Assembly (NCBI RefSeq): GCF_023634655.1
Contig: NZ_JAMKMS010000001.1
Span: forward strand, 1-64,000
Origin: Vibrio methylphosphonaticus
GTDB taxonomy: Bacteria; Pseudomonadota; Gammaproteobacteria; Enterobacterales; Vibrionaceae
DNA length: 64,000 bases
Direction: 5' to 3'
The position numbers and the translations under genes were made by a program. Within the stretch, counting starts at the first letter, position 1; every line of letters begins with the position of its first letter. The notes below the pieces were generated by a model that was not told the origin of the DNA, did not search any database, and saw nothing but the letters and a program-made list of their open reading frames with translations. Below, piece by piece: positions 15,066 through 24,211 of the stretch.

Positions 15066-16676
15066 ATGAATAGTGAACTTTTAATGCCAAATTCTAATAC
15101 TGTCGTAGACTCTTCGGCAGCTTCTCGCTCAGCGTATGACGCCATTCATCCGCCCGAACGACTGAAACAGTTAGCTGATAAACTGGAAATGAATAATCCA
15201 GTGTTTTGGATCAGCGGCTCTTTCCTAACGTTATTTGTTTTACTTGCTCTAACCCACCCTGTCGCCCTCTCTTCTGTTGTCGATTCTGGCTTTCAACTGG
15301 CCACGAAATATTTTGGTGCCTTCTGGCAAATACTCCTTCTCGCTAACTTTGTTATCGGTCTCGCACTGTGCTTTGGCAAAACAGGGGATGTTCGACTCGG
15401 TGCACTTTCTGCACCAAATGTCGAAAACTTCAAATGGATCTCAATCATCCTGTGTACCTTACTGGCCGGAGGTGGGGTATTTTGGGCCGCAGCAGAACCA
15501 ATTGCACACTATGTTTCTGCACCGCCTTTATTTGGTTCAGCTGACCCTTACAGCAATGCGATTAACGCGCTGTCACAGTCTTTCGTGCACTGGGGATTTC
15601 TTGCTTGGGCAGTGCTAGGCTGTTTGTCTTCTGTTGTGCTCATGCACCTGCATTACGACAAAGGCTTACCTCTTAAGCCACGTACATTACTCTATCCGTT
15701 ATTTGGCCAGCGAGTGATCACTGGCTGGCTTGGCAATACCGTTGATGCCCTTAGCATTATTGCTGTCGCGGCAGGCACCATTGGCCCTATCGGCTTCCTT
15801 GGCTTACAGATTAGTTACGCACTGCAAGAGCTCTTTGGCATTCCAGATACTTTTGCAACGCAAGCAACCGTCGTCGTATTTGCCATGGTGTTCTATACCC
15901 TATCGGCATTAAGTGGCGTGAATCGCGGTATCCAGCTCATCAGCCGCTACAATATTATTCTTGCGGCGGCACTTATCGGTTTTATTCTGATTGCCGGTCC
16001 AACAAGCTTTATTGTTGATAGTTATGTTCAAGGCTTGGGGCAGATGATTGACCAGTTTGTTCCGATGGCACTTTATCGTGGCGACCCTGAGTGGCTAGGT
16101 TGGTGGACCGTGTTCTTTTGGGGTTGGTTTATTGGCTATGGACCAATGATGGCGATCTTTATCGCTCGTATCTCGCGCGGCCGTACTATTCGCCAATTGA
16201 TCTTGTCGATTAGTATTGCAGCACCTTTGGTGACATGTTTCTGGTTCACCATTGTCGGTGGTTCAGGGCTGGCTTTTGAGCTGGCGACACCTGGCATCAT
16301 CAAGGCTGGTTTTGAAGGCTTTAACATGCCGGGTGCACTATTGGCGATTACACAACAATTGCCATTCCCGACTCTGATCTCGGTCTTGTTCCTCGTGCTT
16401 ACTACGACATTTATTGTCACCACTGGCGACTCCATGACTTACACCATCACCATGGTGATCAGTGGTGATGAAGAACCTAATGCCTTAATTCGCGCCTTTT
16501 GGGGTGTGATTATGGGTGCGGTCGCGATTGTTCTCATATCAATGGGCAGTGGCGGCATTTCAGCACTGCAATCATTTATTGTAATCACAGCCGTCCCAGC
16601 TTCACTGATCATTGCACCAAGTCTTTGGTATGCACCAAAAATAGCCAATAAAATGGCAAAAGCACAAAACCTATAG
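15066..16676 (+). CDS. BCCT-family transporter (betaine/carnitine/choline type)
   Basis: Sodium- or proton-coupled uptake of quaternary ammonium compounds such as glycine betaine, typical of salt-adapted Vibrio. It is 536 aa with about twelve membrane segments. The family core WWTVFFWGWFIGYGPMMAIF and the following FIARISRGRTIRQLI are intact, as is GVFWAAAEPIAHY with its aromatic substrate box. The N-terminal region of about 45 residues is hydrophilic. A long C-terminal osmosensing tail like that of BetP is absent. It is a single gene; a hairpin lies just after it. The substrate cannot be told from the sequence. Confidence 0.92.
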   Translation: MNSELLMPNSNTVVDSSAASRSAYDAIHPPERLKQLADKLEMNNPVFWISGSFLTLFVLLALTHPVALSSVVDSGFQLATKYFGAFWQILLLANFVIGLALCFGKTGDVRLGALSAPNVENFKWISIILCTLLAGGGVFWAAAEPIAHYVSAPPLFGSADPYSNAINALSQSFVHWGFLAWAVLGCLSSVVLMHLHYDKGLPLKPRTLLYPLFGQRVITGWLGNTVDALSIIAVAAGTIGPIGFLGLQISYALQELFGIPDTFATQATVVVFAMVFYTLSALSGVNRGIQLISRYNIILAAALIGFILIAGPTSFIVDSYVQGLGQMIDQFVPMALYRGDPEWLGWWTVFFWGWFIGYGPMMAIFIARISRGRTIRQLILSISIAAPLVTCFWFTIVGGSGLAFELATPGIIKAGFEGFNMPGALLAITQQLPFPTLISVLFLVLTTTFIVTTGDSMTYTITMVISGDEEPNALIRAFWGVIMGAVAIVLISMGSGGISALQSFIVITAVPASLIIAPSLWYAPKIANKMAKAQNL

Positions 16677-16700
16677 TTCCGTTTATATAGTTGCATCTAA

Positions 16701-16727
16701 GAACCTCAACACTATGTGTTGGGGTTC
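16701..16727 (+). terminator. probable terminator after the BCCT gene
   Basis: GAACCTCAACAC pairs with GTGTTGGGGTTC around a three-base loop, followed by a weak T/A-rich tail. The right arm plus tail (TTGGGGTTCTACTAT) is duplicated immediately downstream (16737-16752). Confidence 0.55.
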
Positions 16728-17039
16728 TACTATATATTGGGGGTTCTACTATCTCTGATTTCTATTCCGTTATGTTCTGCTCTTCCTATTTCATTATTAC
16801 TCGCGTTTTCATTCCCTCGATTTACTTATCATTTCACGTTCACCCCACCAAATTAATCACCCAGAAAATTAACAGACAGGTATGCATAAGCACCTGAAAT
16901 ACATTGCAATATAACACTGCAATGATGGTCAATAATGCTCAGATTCACTGTTAACATCGATGAATATCAATGGCATGATTACCCATAAAATATATGGAAC
17001 TAAGATCACATTTTCTAGCAACTAGGAAAAAGTGACAGG

Positions 17040-17228
17040 ATGGATACTTTCAGGATGATTTGCATGTGTGGACACAACGAATACTTAGTCAGGGTACGCC
17101 GAACAACGTGGCAGAGGCGAATAAAACGAATTAAAGAATTGTATCGTTGCAGAGTTTGTAAGCGGGACCTAATCGTTAAATCACCTTTCCATCACTCCCC
17201 TCTGTACACCCTGACAGGTGGGGAGTGA
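17040..17228 (+). CDS. possible 62-aa zinc-ribbon-like protein
   Basis: A short, very basic ORF with two Cys pairs, CMC at about residues 8-10 and CRVC at 37-40, separated by an Arg-rich stretch (RVRRTTWQRRIKRIKE). This could form a small zinc ribbon. ACAGG lies close to the first ATG; the second ATG at 17055 also has a CAGG ahead. No family is recognised and there is no operon partner. It could be a chance ORF, but the Cys spacing and composition argue for a gene. Confidence 0.4.
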   Translation: MDTFRMICMCGHNEYLVRVRRTTWQRRIKRIKELYRCRVCKRDLIVKSPFHHSPLYTLTGGE

Positions 17229-17266
17229 TCAACTCTAGATAGCGCGCCATGGTTTGACTTTCTTGC

Positions 17267-18535
17267 CTAACGCTTGGCTTTGAACTGCTTAGCACTGCTT
17301 TTTTTATTTGTGCGTCGGTTTGCTTGCTTATCTCTTTTAGGGCGCTTGCTTTCCTCAGAGGCCGGTTTATCTGTCACTGGAAATCCAGCCAGTTGCTGCA
17401 AAGGTAGCGACTTCTCTGTAAGCGATCTAATCGCTTCCAAATACCCCGTTTCACCATGGCAAACAAGTGAAATAGCCAAACCCGATTGACCCGCTCGCGC
17501 CGTTCGACCAACTCGGTGCACATACACCGATGCATCAGCAGGTAGCTCATAGTTAATTACCACGGGTAACTGATCCACATGCACGCCTCGCGCGAGCAAA
17601 TCGGTGGCAATAAGTACTTGCACCTTTTTCTCTTTAAAGGCGTTAAGTGTCTGCTCTCTTTGCGTCTGATCTTTGTTGCCATGCAAGGCGGCAGTAGCAA
17701 AGCCAGCCTTAACGAGTTTCTTACACAAAGCGTCGGCATTGTCGCGAGCACCGATAAACACTAAAACCTGCTGCCACTGGTTATCTTTTATCTGTTGAAT
17801 CAATACATTGGCTTTACTTCCTTTGTTGACTAAATACAAAGATTCTTCAACATGCGTAACGACGCTATTTGTCACGTGACTTTGCACACGCTCTGGATCA
17901 TTGAGTAACCGTGCGACTTGAGCTTCTAAAGACGGGGGTAAGGTTGCTGAGAACATCATCGTTTGGCGCTGACTAGGTAGTGCGCTCAAAATACTCTGAA
18001 CATCCGCCCAAAACCCCATATCAAGTAAACGATCCACTTCATCTAACACGACATGTTTTATATTGCTTAGAGAGATAGCTTGCTGTTTAACCAAGTCAAG
18101 TAAGCGTCCAGGCGTAGCAATGATGATGGTGGGGTGTTGCTCTAACTGCTGCTTTTGCGCGTTAATATCCACACCACCACATAGCACTAATGACGATTGA
18201 CATAAGGCCGTAGCCAATGGTGCCAACGCATCATTCACCTGTATCGCCAACTCGCGTGTCGGCACTAAAATGATGGCACCAATCGCATTTAGATTGTGCT
18301 GATGACCATCATCACCGGACGATACCATTGCCCGACTCAATTGCTCAATTAACGCTAAACCATAAGCCATCGTTTTACCGCTACCTGTTTGGGCAATCGC
18401 TAACACGTCTTTACCTAATAAAGCTGGAGGCCATGCCAAAGACTGAATGTTGGTCGGAGACGAAAATGCACTTGCCATAGCAGCAGAGAGCTTGGGATTA
18501 AAATTGAATGTTTTAAAGGACATAATTGAGTTCAT
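17267..18535 (-). CDS. DEAD-box-family ATP-dependent RNA helicase
   Basis: RNA-unwinding ATPase of 422 aa. In order are the Q motif (SPTNIQSLAWP), motif I AQTGSGKT, Ia VPTRELAIQ, Ib ATPGRLLD, motif II as DEVD (VVLDEVDRLLDMGF), III SAT, IV VLVFIGA, V ATDLLARGVHV and VI HRVGRTARAG, then a basic Lys/Arg-rich tail. The third residue of motif II is Val in place of Ala; the catalytic Asp and Glu remain. The layout resembles the RhlE group of short cold-adaptation and ribosome-assembly helicases, but I cannot name the exact orthologue. ATG 18523 (MSFKTFNF) is an alternative start. Confidence 0.92.
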   Translation of the reverse strand: MNSIMSFKTFNFNPKLSAAMASAFSSPTNIQSLAWPPALLGKDVLAIAQTGSGKTMAYGLALIEQLSRAMVSSGDDGHQHNLNAIGAIILVPTRELAIQVNDALAPLATALCQSSLVLCGGVDINAQKQQLEQHPTIIIATPGRLLDLVKQQAISLSNIKHVVLDEVDRLLDMGFWADVQSILSALPSQRQTMMFSATLPPSLEAQVARLLNDPERVQSHVTNSVVTHVEESLYLVNKGSKANVLIQQIKDNQWQQVLVFIGARDNADALCKKLVKAGFATAALHGNKDQTQREQTLNAFKEKKVQVLIATDLLARGVHVDQLPVVINYELPADASVYVHRVGRTARAGQSGLAISLVCHGETGYLEAIRSLTEKSLPLQQLAGFPVTDKPASEESKRPKRDKQANRRTNKKSSAKQFKAKR

Positions 18536-18643
18536 CGTAGGAACAAAGTGAATGGATACTTAGGGCTAGACGATAATAAGTCTACAGCAACCTATGGGGA
18601 ATAGAAAAATAGTTGGTGTCGCAGGCGTGAAAACTAAGCGCTT

Positions 18644-18680
18644 TTGATCAGCAAAAGACGTTGCACCTTTTGCTGATCAA
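18644..18680. repeat. 14-bp perfect inverted repeat between two minus-strand genes
   Basis: TTGATCAGCAAAAG (18644-18657) and CTTTTGCTGATCAA (18667-18680) form a hairpin with a 9-base loop. It lies 17 bp after the YehS-like gene stop and about 110 bp before the helicase start. There is no T-run, so it is a weak terminator or a processing/stability element. Confidence 0.55.
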
Positions 18681-18697
18681 CATACTAGCGTGAAAAC

Positions 18698-19180
18698 TTA
18701 ATCTTGGTATTCGCTTTTGTCTTCAGGGCGCAGCTGACGCTGTATTGCCATCAAGAAGTTACGCAAGATTTGGTCTTTACATTCACGATAGTGCTTGTTG
18801 TCTGGCTTACGGAAAAATGCACTCAGCTCGTGCTTACTTAGGTTAAAGTCTACCGATTGTAGGGCATCTAAGATGTCTTCCGCTTTCATGTTCAATGCAA
18901 TTCTAAGCTTCATGAAAATCATGTTATTGGTTAGGCGTTTTTCAGGCTCTGGTTGAGCACCTTCACGCTTACCACGTTTAATATTGATCAAGCCATTCAA
19001 GAAAATCGCTAAGTCTGTGTCGCTTGCTGACTTGTAGTTATCATCGCTGTCTTTTTTTAACCAATTCGACACTTGTTCACGTGTCACTTTGTGCTCTGCC
19101 GCTGCAAACACGTCAATCATTTCTGCGTCTTTAAAGTCAAAGGTATAGCGAATACGGCGTAAAATATCGTTATTAGTCAA
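18698..19180 (-). CDS. YehS-like DUF1456 protein
   Basis: Conserved protein of unknown function made of two similar halves of about 70 residues. The first half begins LTNNDILRRIRYTFDFKDAEMIDVFA and the second LTNNMIFMKLRIALNMKAEDILDALQ. Each half is followed by a helical segment with a conserved 'xLSxFFRKxxxxxYxxCxDQ' pattern. The TTG at 19180 (GGAA six bases before it) gives the canonical M-TNNDILRRIRY start, preferred over the TTG at 19192. Length about 160 aa is normal for the family. It is probably monocistronic. Confidence 0.88.
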   Translation of the reverse strand: MTNNDILRRIRYTFDFKDAEMIDVFAAAEHKVTREQVSNWLKKDSDDNYKSASDTDLAIFLNGLINIKRGKREGAQPEPEKRLTNNMIFMKLRIALNMKAEDILDALQSVDFNLSKHELSAFFRKPDNKHYRECKDQILRNFLMAIQRQLRPEDKSEYQD

Positions 19181-19435
19181 AATAAATTCCAAACAAGAAA
19201 GTAATCAGCATAGTCAGTAACACAGGAGGTGTAGCAGAATGTACCACTGACCTTGAAAGTCGAGCGCGAAGCCTAACACAACCGTGTTTGACTACCTACC
19301 TATTTAAGCACTGATTCGACGATGAAGCCATGTCTCCACAGGATTTATTCATCGTCTTACCCACTCATCAGCGCTATCTATCAAGTAAGCAATACGTTGT
19401 TCATGCTAAGCCGTCCGCTTTACCATTCAATATTG

Positions 19436-21055
19436 TTACACCGTAAAACGAGCGACAAGCTGTTCTAACTCGTGAACTTTCTTATTGAGTTCATCCACTC
19501 GTTTAGCACTTGAGTTGGCACTCACCAACGTTTGATCCGAAATATCACTAATCGATGTAATATCAGTCGCGATCTCTTTCGTTACCGCCGTTTGTTCTTC
19601 CGCCGCAGTTGCAATTGAATTGATCATATTTTGAACGTTACCCGCACCTTCAACAATCTGCTCTAGCGCACTAATGGCACCTTCACTTTGCTTAACGCCA
19701 GATTCAACCAATTGACAGTTATCGACCGTTAGTACAACGGCTTGCTCAGTGCCCGATTGAATTGACTGGATCAATGCAGACACCTCCTCAGTTGCCCGAG
19801 TAGTGCGCTCAGCCAATGCACGAACTTCATCAGCGACGACAGCAAAACCACGCCCAAATTCACCCGCTCGCGCCGCTTCAATAGCAGCATTGAGCGCCAA
19901 TAAATTAGTTTGCTCGGCGATGTCCTGGATGACTTTAATGACACTTCCAATTTGTTTTCCATGGTCGCCTAAGGTATTCATCTGACGAGACATATCTTGC
20001 ATTTGAATCGAGACTTGTTGGACACTTCCGACCATTTCTGAAATGACTGTACGCCCTTGTACGGCACAAGATTCAGAGCGCTGCGCTTCACTGTACGTCT
20101 GATTACCTTGTTGCGCCACTTCGGAGATGGTCAAACTCAGCTCTTCTGAAGCAGTAGCAATTAATGTCGCCTTTTCAGATTGCGACGTTGCGCCTACAAC
20201 CATCTGTTCGCTAATTGCACTTAGTTCAAATGTCGCTTCTTTCACATCTGCACTTACAGAGTGGATTGAACAAATTAGATCCGATAGGGACTGCTGCATT
20301 TGATTTATAGAGTGACCTAATGTTGACAGTTCATCTCCAGCGCTATCTTCAACCCGAGCATGGGACAAATCACCATTTGCTATTCGGCGAGCAATATCAT
20401 TTAACAGCGATACACGACGGACAATAGAGTTTGATACTAAATAGGCAATGATTAATGAACCGGCTACAACCGAAAAAATAGAAATCAAGATAGTTAAATA
20501 GATAACTTTAAATGACTCAACCAGTCCACCTAATGAACCATACGTATCTTGTTTTTCTGATAATGATGCTTTATCTAGTGTTTTCTCTAACGGCACTAAA
20601 TATTGATCAAAAAGCTGTCTTGTTCGTTCAAAGTTGATCGCGACTCGCTCAGGAGAGACATTATTCATTACTTGTGATTCAAAACCCGCTGTATACCCTC
20701 GGAGCAACTCACGGCCTTCATTCAACATGGCTGTGTCAGTTTGATTTTCCAATTCTAATTGTCTTAGCTGTTCAAATGCCTCATGGGCGCTATTTAAGTT
20801 ACTTTGATATGAATTGACACCTTGAGAAGCGCCCAATACCACTTCCAGTGAGCTACGGTAAACACCTCCGACCTCATCAATTAAAATAAGGTACTGCTCG
20901 AATTCTGGCACATCATCATTCTTGATTTCAATAGCAACATGTTCTGATACGGTCACTTCATACCATATGATACTTAGTCCAGTACACATTACGAGAAATA
21001 TGGCAAAGAACCCACCATACAATTTATTTTTAACCGACAATTTCACGTTACCCAC
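19436..21055 (-). CDS. methyl-accepting chemotaxis protein
   Basis: Transmembrane chemoreceptor of 539 aa that controls CheA through the cytoplasmic hairpin. The first membrane helix is at about 13-33, and a periplasmic four-helix-type sensor domain runs to about 185. The second membrane helix is at about 187-209, followed by HAMP ([16 protein letters not shown]). The signalling domain has the invariant tip [20 protein letters not shown] and [13 protein letters not shown]. The C-terminus lacks the NWETF-type pentapeptide for CheR docking. The ligand is unknown. It is a single gene, with AT-rich DNA but no clear operator upstream. Confidence 0.95.
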   Translation of the reverse strand: MGNVKLSVKNKLYGGFFAIFLVMCTGLSIIWYEVTVSEHVAIEIKNDDVPEFEQYLILIDEVGGVYRSSLEVVLGASQGVNSYQSNLNSAHEAFEQLRQLELENQTDTAMLNEGRELLRGYTAGFESQVMNNVSPERVAINFERTRQLFDQYLVPLEKTLDKASLSEKQDTYGSLGGLVESFKVIYLTILISIFSVVAGSLIIAYLVSNSIVRRVSLLNDIARRIANGDLSHARVEDSAGDELSTLGHSINQMQQSLSDLICSIHSVSADVKEATFELSAISEQMVVGATSQSEKATLIATASEELSLTISEVAQQGNQTYSEAQRSESCAVQGRTVISEMVGSVQQVSIQMQDMSRQMNTLGDHGKQIGSVIKVIQDIAEQTNLLALNAAIEAARAGEFGRGFAVVADEVRALAERTTRATEEVSALIQSIQSGTEQAVVLTVDNCQLVESGVKQSEGAISALEQIVEGAGNVQNMINSIATAAEEQTAVTKEIATDITSISDISDQTLVSANSSAKRVDELNKKVHELEQLVARFTV

Positions 21056-21278
21056 CTAAAAATCGCACTACTGGAATAGAATTAAAATCCTAACAATTAT
21101 TAAATGGAATATATTGAAAATAATTATAAATGCAAGCATTAATCAATCCAACTGCAACCGTTACTTTAAATATATATCCAGAACCATAATTAATAAAAAC
21201 ACCCGACAATAATGATATATCTATAAAATAAGTCTCGCTAATATTCTATAGATATATAACGATATTAGTGAACCTTTA

Positions 21279-22121
21279 TCACCAGTATTTCTGTCTATTT
21301 TTAAAGCGTGCGATAGTTTTATTACGCAACCCTTTTTGTGCCTGCTTAAAGTTCTGTCCTAGCATAATCCTAACTTGACTGTATGTTTCATAGGCAAGTA
21401 ATTTCCATGCGGGCTCAGTCCAATAGCGTGTATATATATGTTTAATCGCGGCGGTTACGTCCGGTGATTTAAGCGCTATCTCCTGACACAAAGCCTCAGC
21501 AGCTTGCATCGGGGCGTCATGAACCTCAGTGACCAATCCTAGCTCAAGTGATTTCGCCGCATCTAGCTGTGTAGCACACATTGAAATTCGCATGGCTTGG
21601 TCTTTGGACATAACCTCCCTAAGCCCTAGGGAACCAGCCATATCCGATGTCAAACCCATCTTCGATTCCATAATAGATAAATTCGCATTAGGTGCACATA
21701 TTCTAAAATCAGCGCCTAATGCGATTTGCAACCCAGCCCCCCAGCAATAGCCTTCAATAACCGCAATAACCGGCACCGATAGTGATCGCCAGTTGGCACT
21801 GACTTGTTGAGCTCGATTGGCACTTCCCGGCCACACTTTAAAAAGTAACCGAGCAGCAAACCTTTTGTTCGCCATCATGGCACTAAAATCTAGGCCCGAA
21901 CTAAAGTTGCCACCATTACCGCTCAGAATAACAGCTCGAAGCTGATGATCTCGCTTTAAGCGACGGCTGATATCAATCAACTCATCAAACATGGTCATAT
22001 CAACCCCATTAAGCTTATCGGGTCGATTCAGTGCTATGATCATGACATCATCTCGTCGAGTGACCTCAATATGTCGATAGCGATAGTCATGACTGTAATC
22101 ATGAGTAGATTCAGATTTCAT
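21279..22121 (-). CDS. enoyl-CoA hydratase/isomerase (crotonase) family protein
   Basis: Acts on an acyl-CoA thioester. The crotonase fold is clear: ALNRPDKLNGVDMTMFDEL, the first oxyanion-hole stretch GNFSSGLDFSAM, and the second, VIEGYCWGAGLQIALGADFRI. The hydratase Glu of the first catalytic position is replaced by Trp in GYCWGAG, while an Asp occurs in MGLTSDMAGSLG, the region where dienoyl-CoA isomerases carry an acid. An isomerase-like activity is therefore more likely than simple hydration, but this is inference. Length 280 aa is normal. It is a single gene with no beta-oxidation partner nearby. Confidence 0.85.
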   Translation of the reverse strand: MKSESTHDYSHDYRYRHIEVTRRDDVMIIALNRPDKLNGVDMTMFDELIDISRRLKRDHQLRAVILSGNGGNFSSGLDFSAMMANKRFAARLLFKVWPGSANRAQQVSANWRSLSVPVIAVIEGYCWGAGLQIALGADFRICAPNANLSIMESKMGLTSDMAGSLGLREVMSKDQAMRISMCATQLDAAKSLELGLVTEVHDAPMQAAEALCQEIALKSPDVTAAIKHIYTRYWTEPAWKLLAYETYSQVRIMLGQNFKQAQKGLRNKTIARFKNRQKYW

Positions 22122-22391
22122 ATTCCACCTTCATTTACGTTGCGGTTACCGGCCCGTGAAGAAAGTGTAGACAGTCGCCAGTAATTGATTAGTGTATTTA
22201 CTCAAACTGAGACATTAAGCAGAAGGTTCACTCTGATATAACGTTGTTATTTTGTGACTGCCTCACCTATTAAGGAGCCAGGTAAATCGCGATTCTGCGG
22301 ACAGTATCCAATTAATGTGATTATCAACTTGTGTTATCACCGAGAATTGTTTGAATGGCAAGTAGTAATGGATAAAAGGGAACACTATCCA

Positions 22392-22667
22392 ATGTCAAAA
22401 GACTCTAGCAATAAAGATATCACTCACTCACACCCTTTTTGGTTGTCTGCTCTATTTACCGTTTTTACGTTCGTACTGCTTTACTCTGTATTGCCAAGCT
22501 ATGTTGGCTTAGGTAGCGTCGCCGGTTCGGCTTTAGTATCGGCTCTCCGTGAATGGTCTGCGCTCATCTCCGTGTTGTGGTTACTACCCCATGTCAAAGA
22601 ACGCTTGCATCTCCGTCATCACCGCCAAACGGTATCCAACCTAAAAAAAGCACTGAGTATCGATTAA
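22392..22667 (+). CDS. hypothetical small membrane protein, 91 aa
   Basis: Not recognised. ATG 22392 has AAGGGAA eight bases upstream and starts MSKDSSNKDITHSH; earlier starts in the same frame (22254, 22368) have weaker sites. Two hydrophobic stretches (FWLSALFTVFTFVLLYSVL and a weaker one around SALISVLWLLPHV) suggest an inner-membrane protein with one or two passes and a basic C-terminus (RLHLRHHRQ). It stands alone between a divergent crotonase gene and another orphan. Confidence 0.55.
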   Translation: MSKDSSNKDITHSHPFWLSALFTVFTFVLLYSVLPSYVGLGSVAGSALVSALREWSALISVLWLLPHVKERLHLRHHRQTVSNLKKALSID

Positions 22668-22753
22668 CCATTTCACTTAACAGCTTATGCGCTTGGTTTA
22701 TTATATATTTAACAACAAGTTATAAATAAGCGCCGAATATGGCTAAAAAATGT

Positions 22754-22772
22754 GATCAAGTTCAACTTGATC
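22754..22772. promoter_or_regulatory. 19-bp perfect palindrome, likely operator
   Basis: GATCAAGTT and AACTTGATC flank a single C, a perfect 9+9 dyad centred 72 bp before the TTG start of the 80-aa gene. The symmetry fits a binding site for a dimeric repressor. The regulator is unknown. Confidence 0.5.
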
Positions 22773-22792
22773 CATAAATATGCTAGTGGTAG

Positions 22793-22823
22793 TGTGGTCA
22801 GCGATGACGAAAACATGACCACA
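22793..22823 (+). repeat. inverted repeat TGTGGTCA/TGACCACA abutting the ribosome-binding site
   Basis: TGTGGTCA (22793-22800) pairs with TGACCACA (22816-22823). The last base is the first of AAGGAG (22823-22828), the ribosome-binding site of the next gene. A leader hairpin here would sit directly against the translation signal. Confidence 0.5.
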
Positions 22824-22834
22824 AGGAGCGTGCT

Positions 22835-23077
22835 TTGCCGAATATTCAAGTGAGTCGTTGGCTAGTAGAATCTTGCCCTAAAGTATTAGAGCAAAAGATC
22901 ATCTCAGCTGTCGCCTACCGAGAAATGAAAGGATCTATTTCTGATATGGAACTGTGTCAGATATTCGGAGAAACCGTTTGGAAGAGCGGTGACAACTACC
23001 ACACACATGCGGTCTCATTGCACATCAATGAAGAAGAAAAGCGTTGTCGAGTCATTCCTAGACTATCTATCGCTTAA
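22835..23077 (+). CDS. hypothetical protein, 80 aa
   Basis: Not recognised. The TTG start is strongly supported by AAGGAG six bases upstream, and the transcript ends in a strong terminator seven bases after the stop. The product is small, soluble, and contains two Cys (SCPKVLEQK, ELCQIFGE) and a HTHAVSLHIN stretch. A perfect palindrome and a leader hairpin lie upstream, so expression is probably regulated. The combination of clear signals around a tiny gene makes it a real, if unknown, gene. Confidence 0.65.
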   Translation: MPNIQVSRWLVESCPKVLEQKIISAVAYREMKGSISDMELCQIFGETVWKSGDNYHTHAVSLHINEEEKRCRVIPRLSIA

Positions 23078-23083
23078 TTCAAT

Positions 23084-23115
23084 AAAAAAGGTCTACCTCG
23101 CGGTAGACCTTTTTT
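23084..23115. terminator. bidirectional terminator
   Basis: AAAAAAGGTCTACC and GGTAGACCTTTTTT flank a four-base loop. It separates the 80-aa gene from the converging acyltransferase gene. Confidence 0.88.
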
Positions 23116-23175
23116 ATTATTCATATTTCGTACTAACAATCGATTTCCTACTTACAATCGACGGTAAGCGGTCGC

Positions 23176-24111
23176 TTACTTCAAACCGTTATTTTGATAA
23201 ATCGATTCCAGTGTTTCGTCTTTACGCTTCCAAAGTGCATTTAACCAGTGATGGAAACGACGTTTAAACGCTTTGTCTTTAAAGTAATCCCCACTTAGAT
23301 TTTCATCCATTGGGTAGACCTCTATCTTAACCACGACTTTGGTTAATCGGCCTTTAAGTAGGTCTTCAAATGGATTCTCACGGTTTTCTGGGTAGGCTAA
23401 GGTAATATCAACAACCCCATCTAACAGTTGATTCATCGCGTTCAGGGTAAAGGCAACACCACCGGTTTTAGGCTTAAGTAGGTGACGATAAGGCGTTTTA
23501 CCTGTTTGAACCTTTTCAGGGCTATAACGTGTGCCTTCCACAAAACTGATCATCGTGGTAGGGACATGTTGAAACTTCTCACACGCTTTTTTGATCGCAT
23601 TAAAGTCATCATTGCGGCGCTCTGGGTGCTTAACGAGGTAAGCTTGCGAGTGGCGCTTCATAAACGGCATGTCTAGTCCCCAACACGCTAAACCGACAAA
23701 AGGCACGTAGAGTAAGCTTTGCTTGAGAAGAAACTTGCACATTGGCATTTTATCTTTCATTACCGAGCTGATAATGACAATGTCTGTCCAGCTTAAGTGA
23801 TTTGAAAGTAACATATACCATTGCTCAGGCGTGAGCTCCTCACCCCCTTCAATCTGCCAGTCGATATTGTTGTTTATATTTAACAGCCAAAGGTTGACCG
23901 TTGCCCATACCCACATTTGTTTATTTGCCAAACTCGTCATGGTCTTTTGCACTGGATGAAGTGGCAAAATCAATTTGATAATAGAAAGTGTTGAGACCAC
24001 GACTGCGGTGACGGCCGTGTTCAAAATGACGAGAAGTGAGTTGATCAATAAACGCAGATTACTAAGCATACATCTTGTTACGAGTTCAATAAGGGAGGCT
24101 AATAATAACAA
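23176..24111 (-). CDS. membrane acyltransferase, PlsC family (YihG-like)
   Basis: Lysophospholipid acyltransferase-type enzyme at the inner membrane. The catalytic NHxxxxD motif is in LLSNHLSWTDIVII and the second conserved box is FVEGTRYSPEK; GVAFTLNAMNQLLDGVVDITLAYP also follows the family. Hydrophobic segments occupy about residues 1-60. At 311 aa it is longer than PlsC itself and closer to the YihG/YcaF type, which adjusts the sn-2 acyl chain of phosphatidic acid. It precedes pgpA, but upstream of an independent promoter region, so it is probably a separate transcript. Confidence 0.87.
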   Translation of the reverse strand: MLLLASLIELVTRCMLSNLRLLINSLLVILNTAVTAVVVSTLSIIKLILPLHPVQKTMTSLANKQMWVWATVNLWLLNINNNIDWQIEGGEELTPEQWYMLLSNHLSWTDIVIISSVMKDKMPMCKFLLKQSLLYVPFVGLACWGLDMPFMKRHSQAYLVKHPERRNDDFNAIKKACEKFQHVPTTMISFVEGTRYSPEKVQTGKTPYRHLLKPKTGGVAFTLNAMNQLLDGVVDITLAYPENRENPFEDLLKGRLTKVVVKIEVYPMDENLSGDYFKDKAFKRRFHHWLNALWKRKDETLESIYQNNGLK

Positions 24112-24211
24112 TTTTTTCAGCCCAGTATAGTAAAGCTTTGTCCCTACTCGGCAATTATTGGAGAAAATGCCCTATGTGGTCATAGAGCACAAACTCTAAC
24201 GCTGAGTTATT

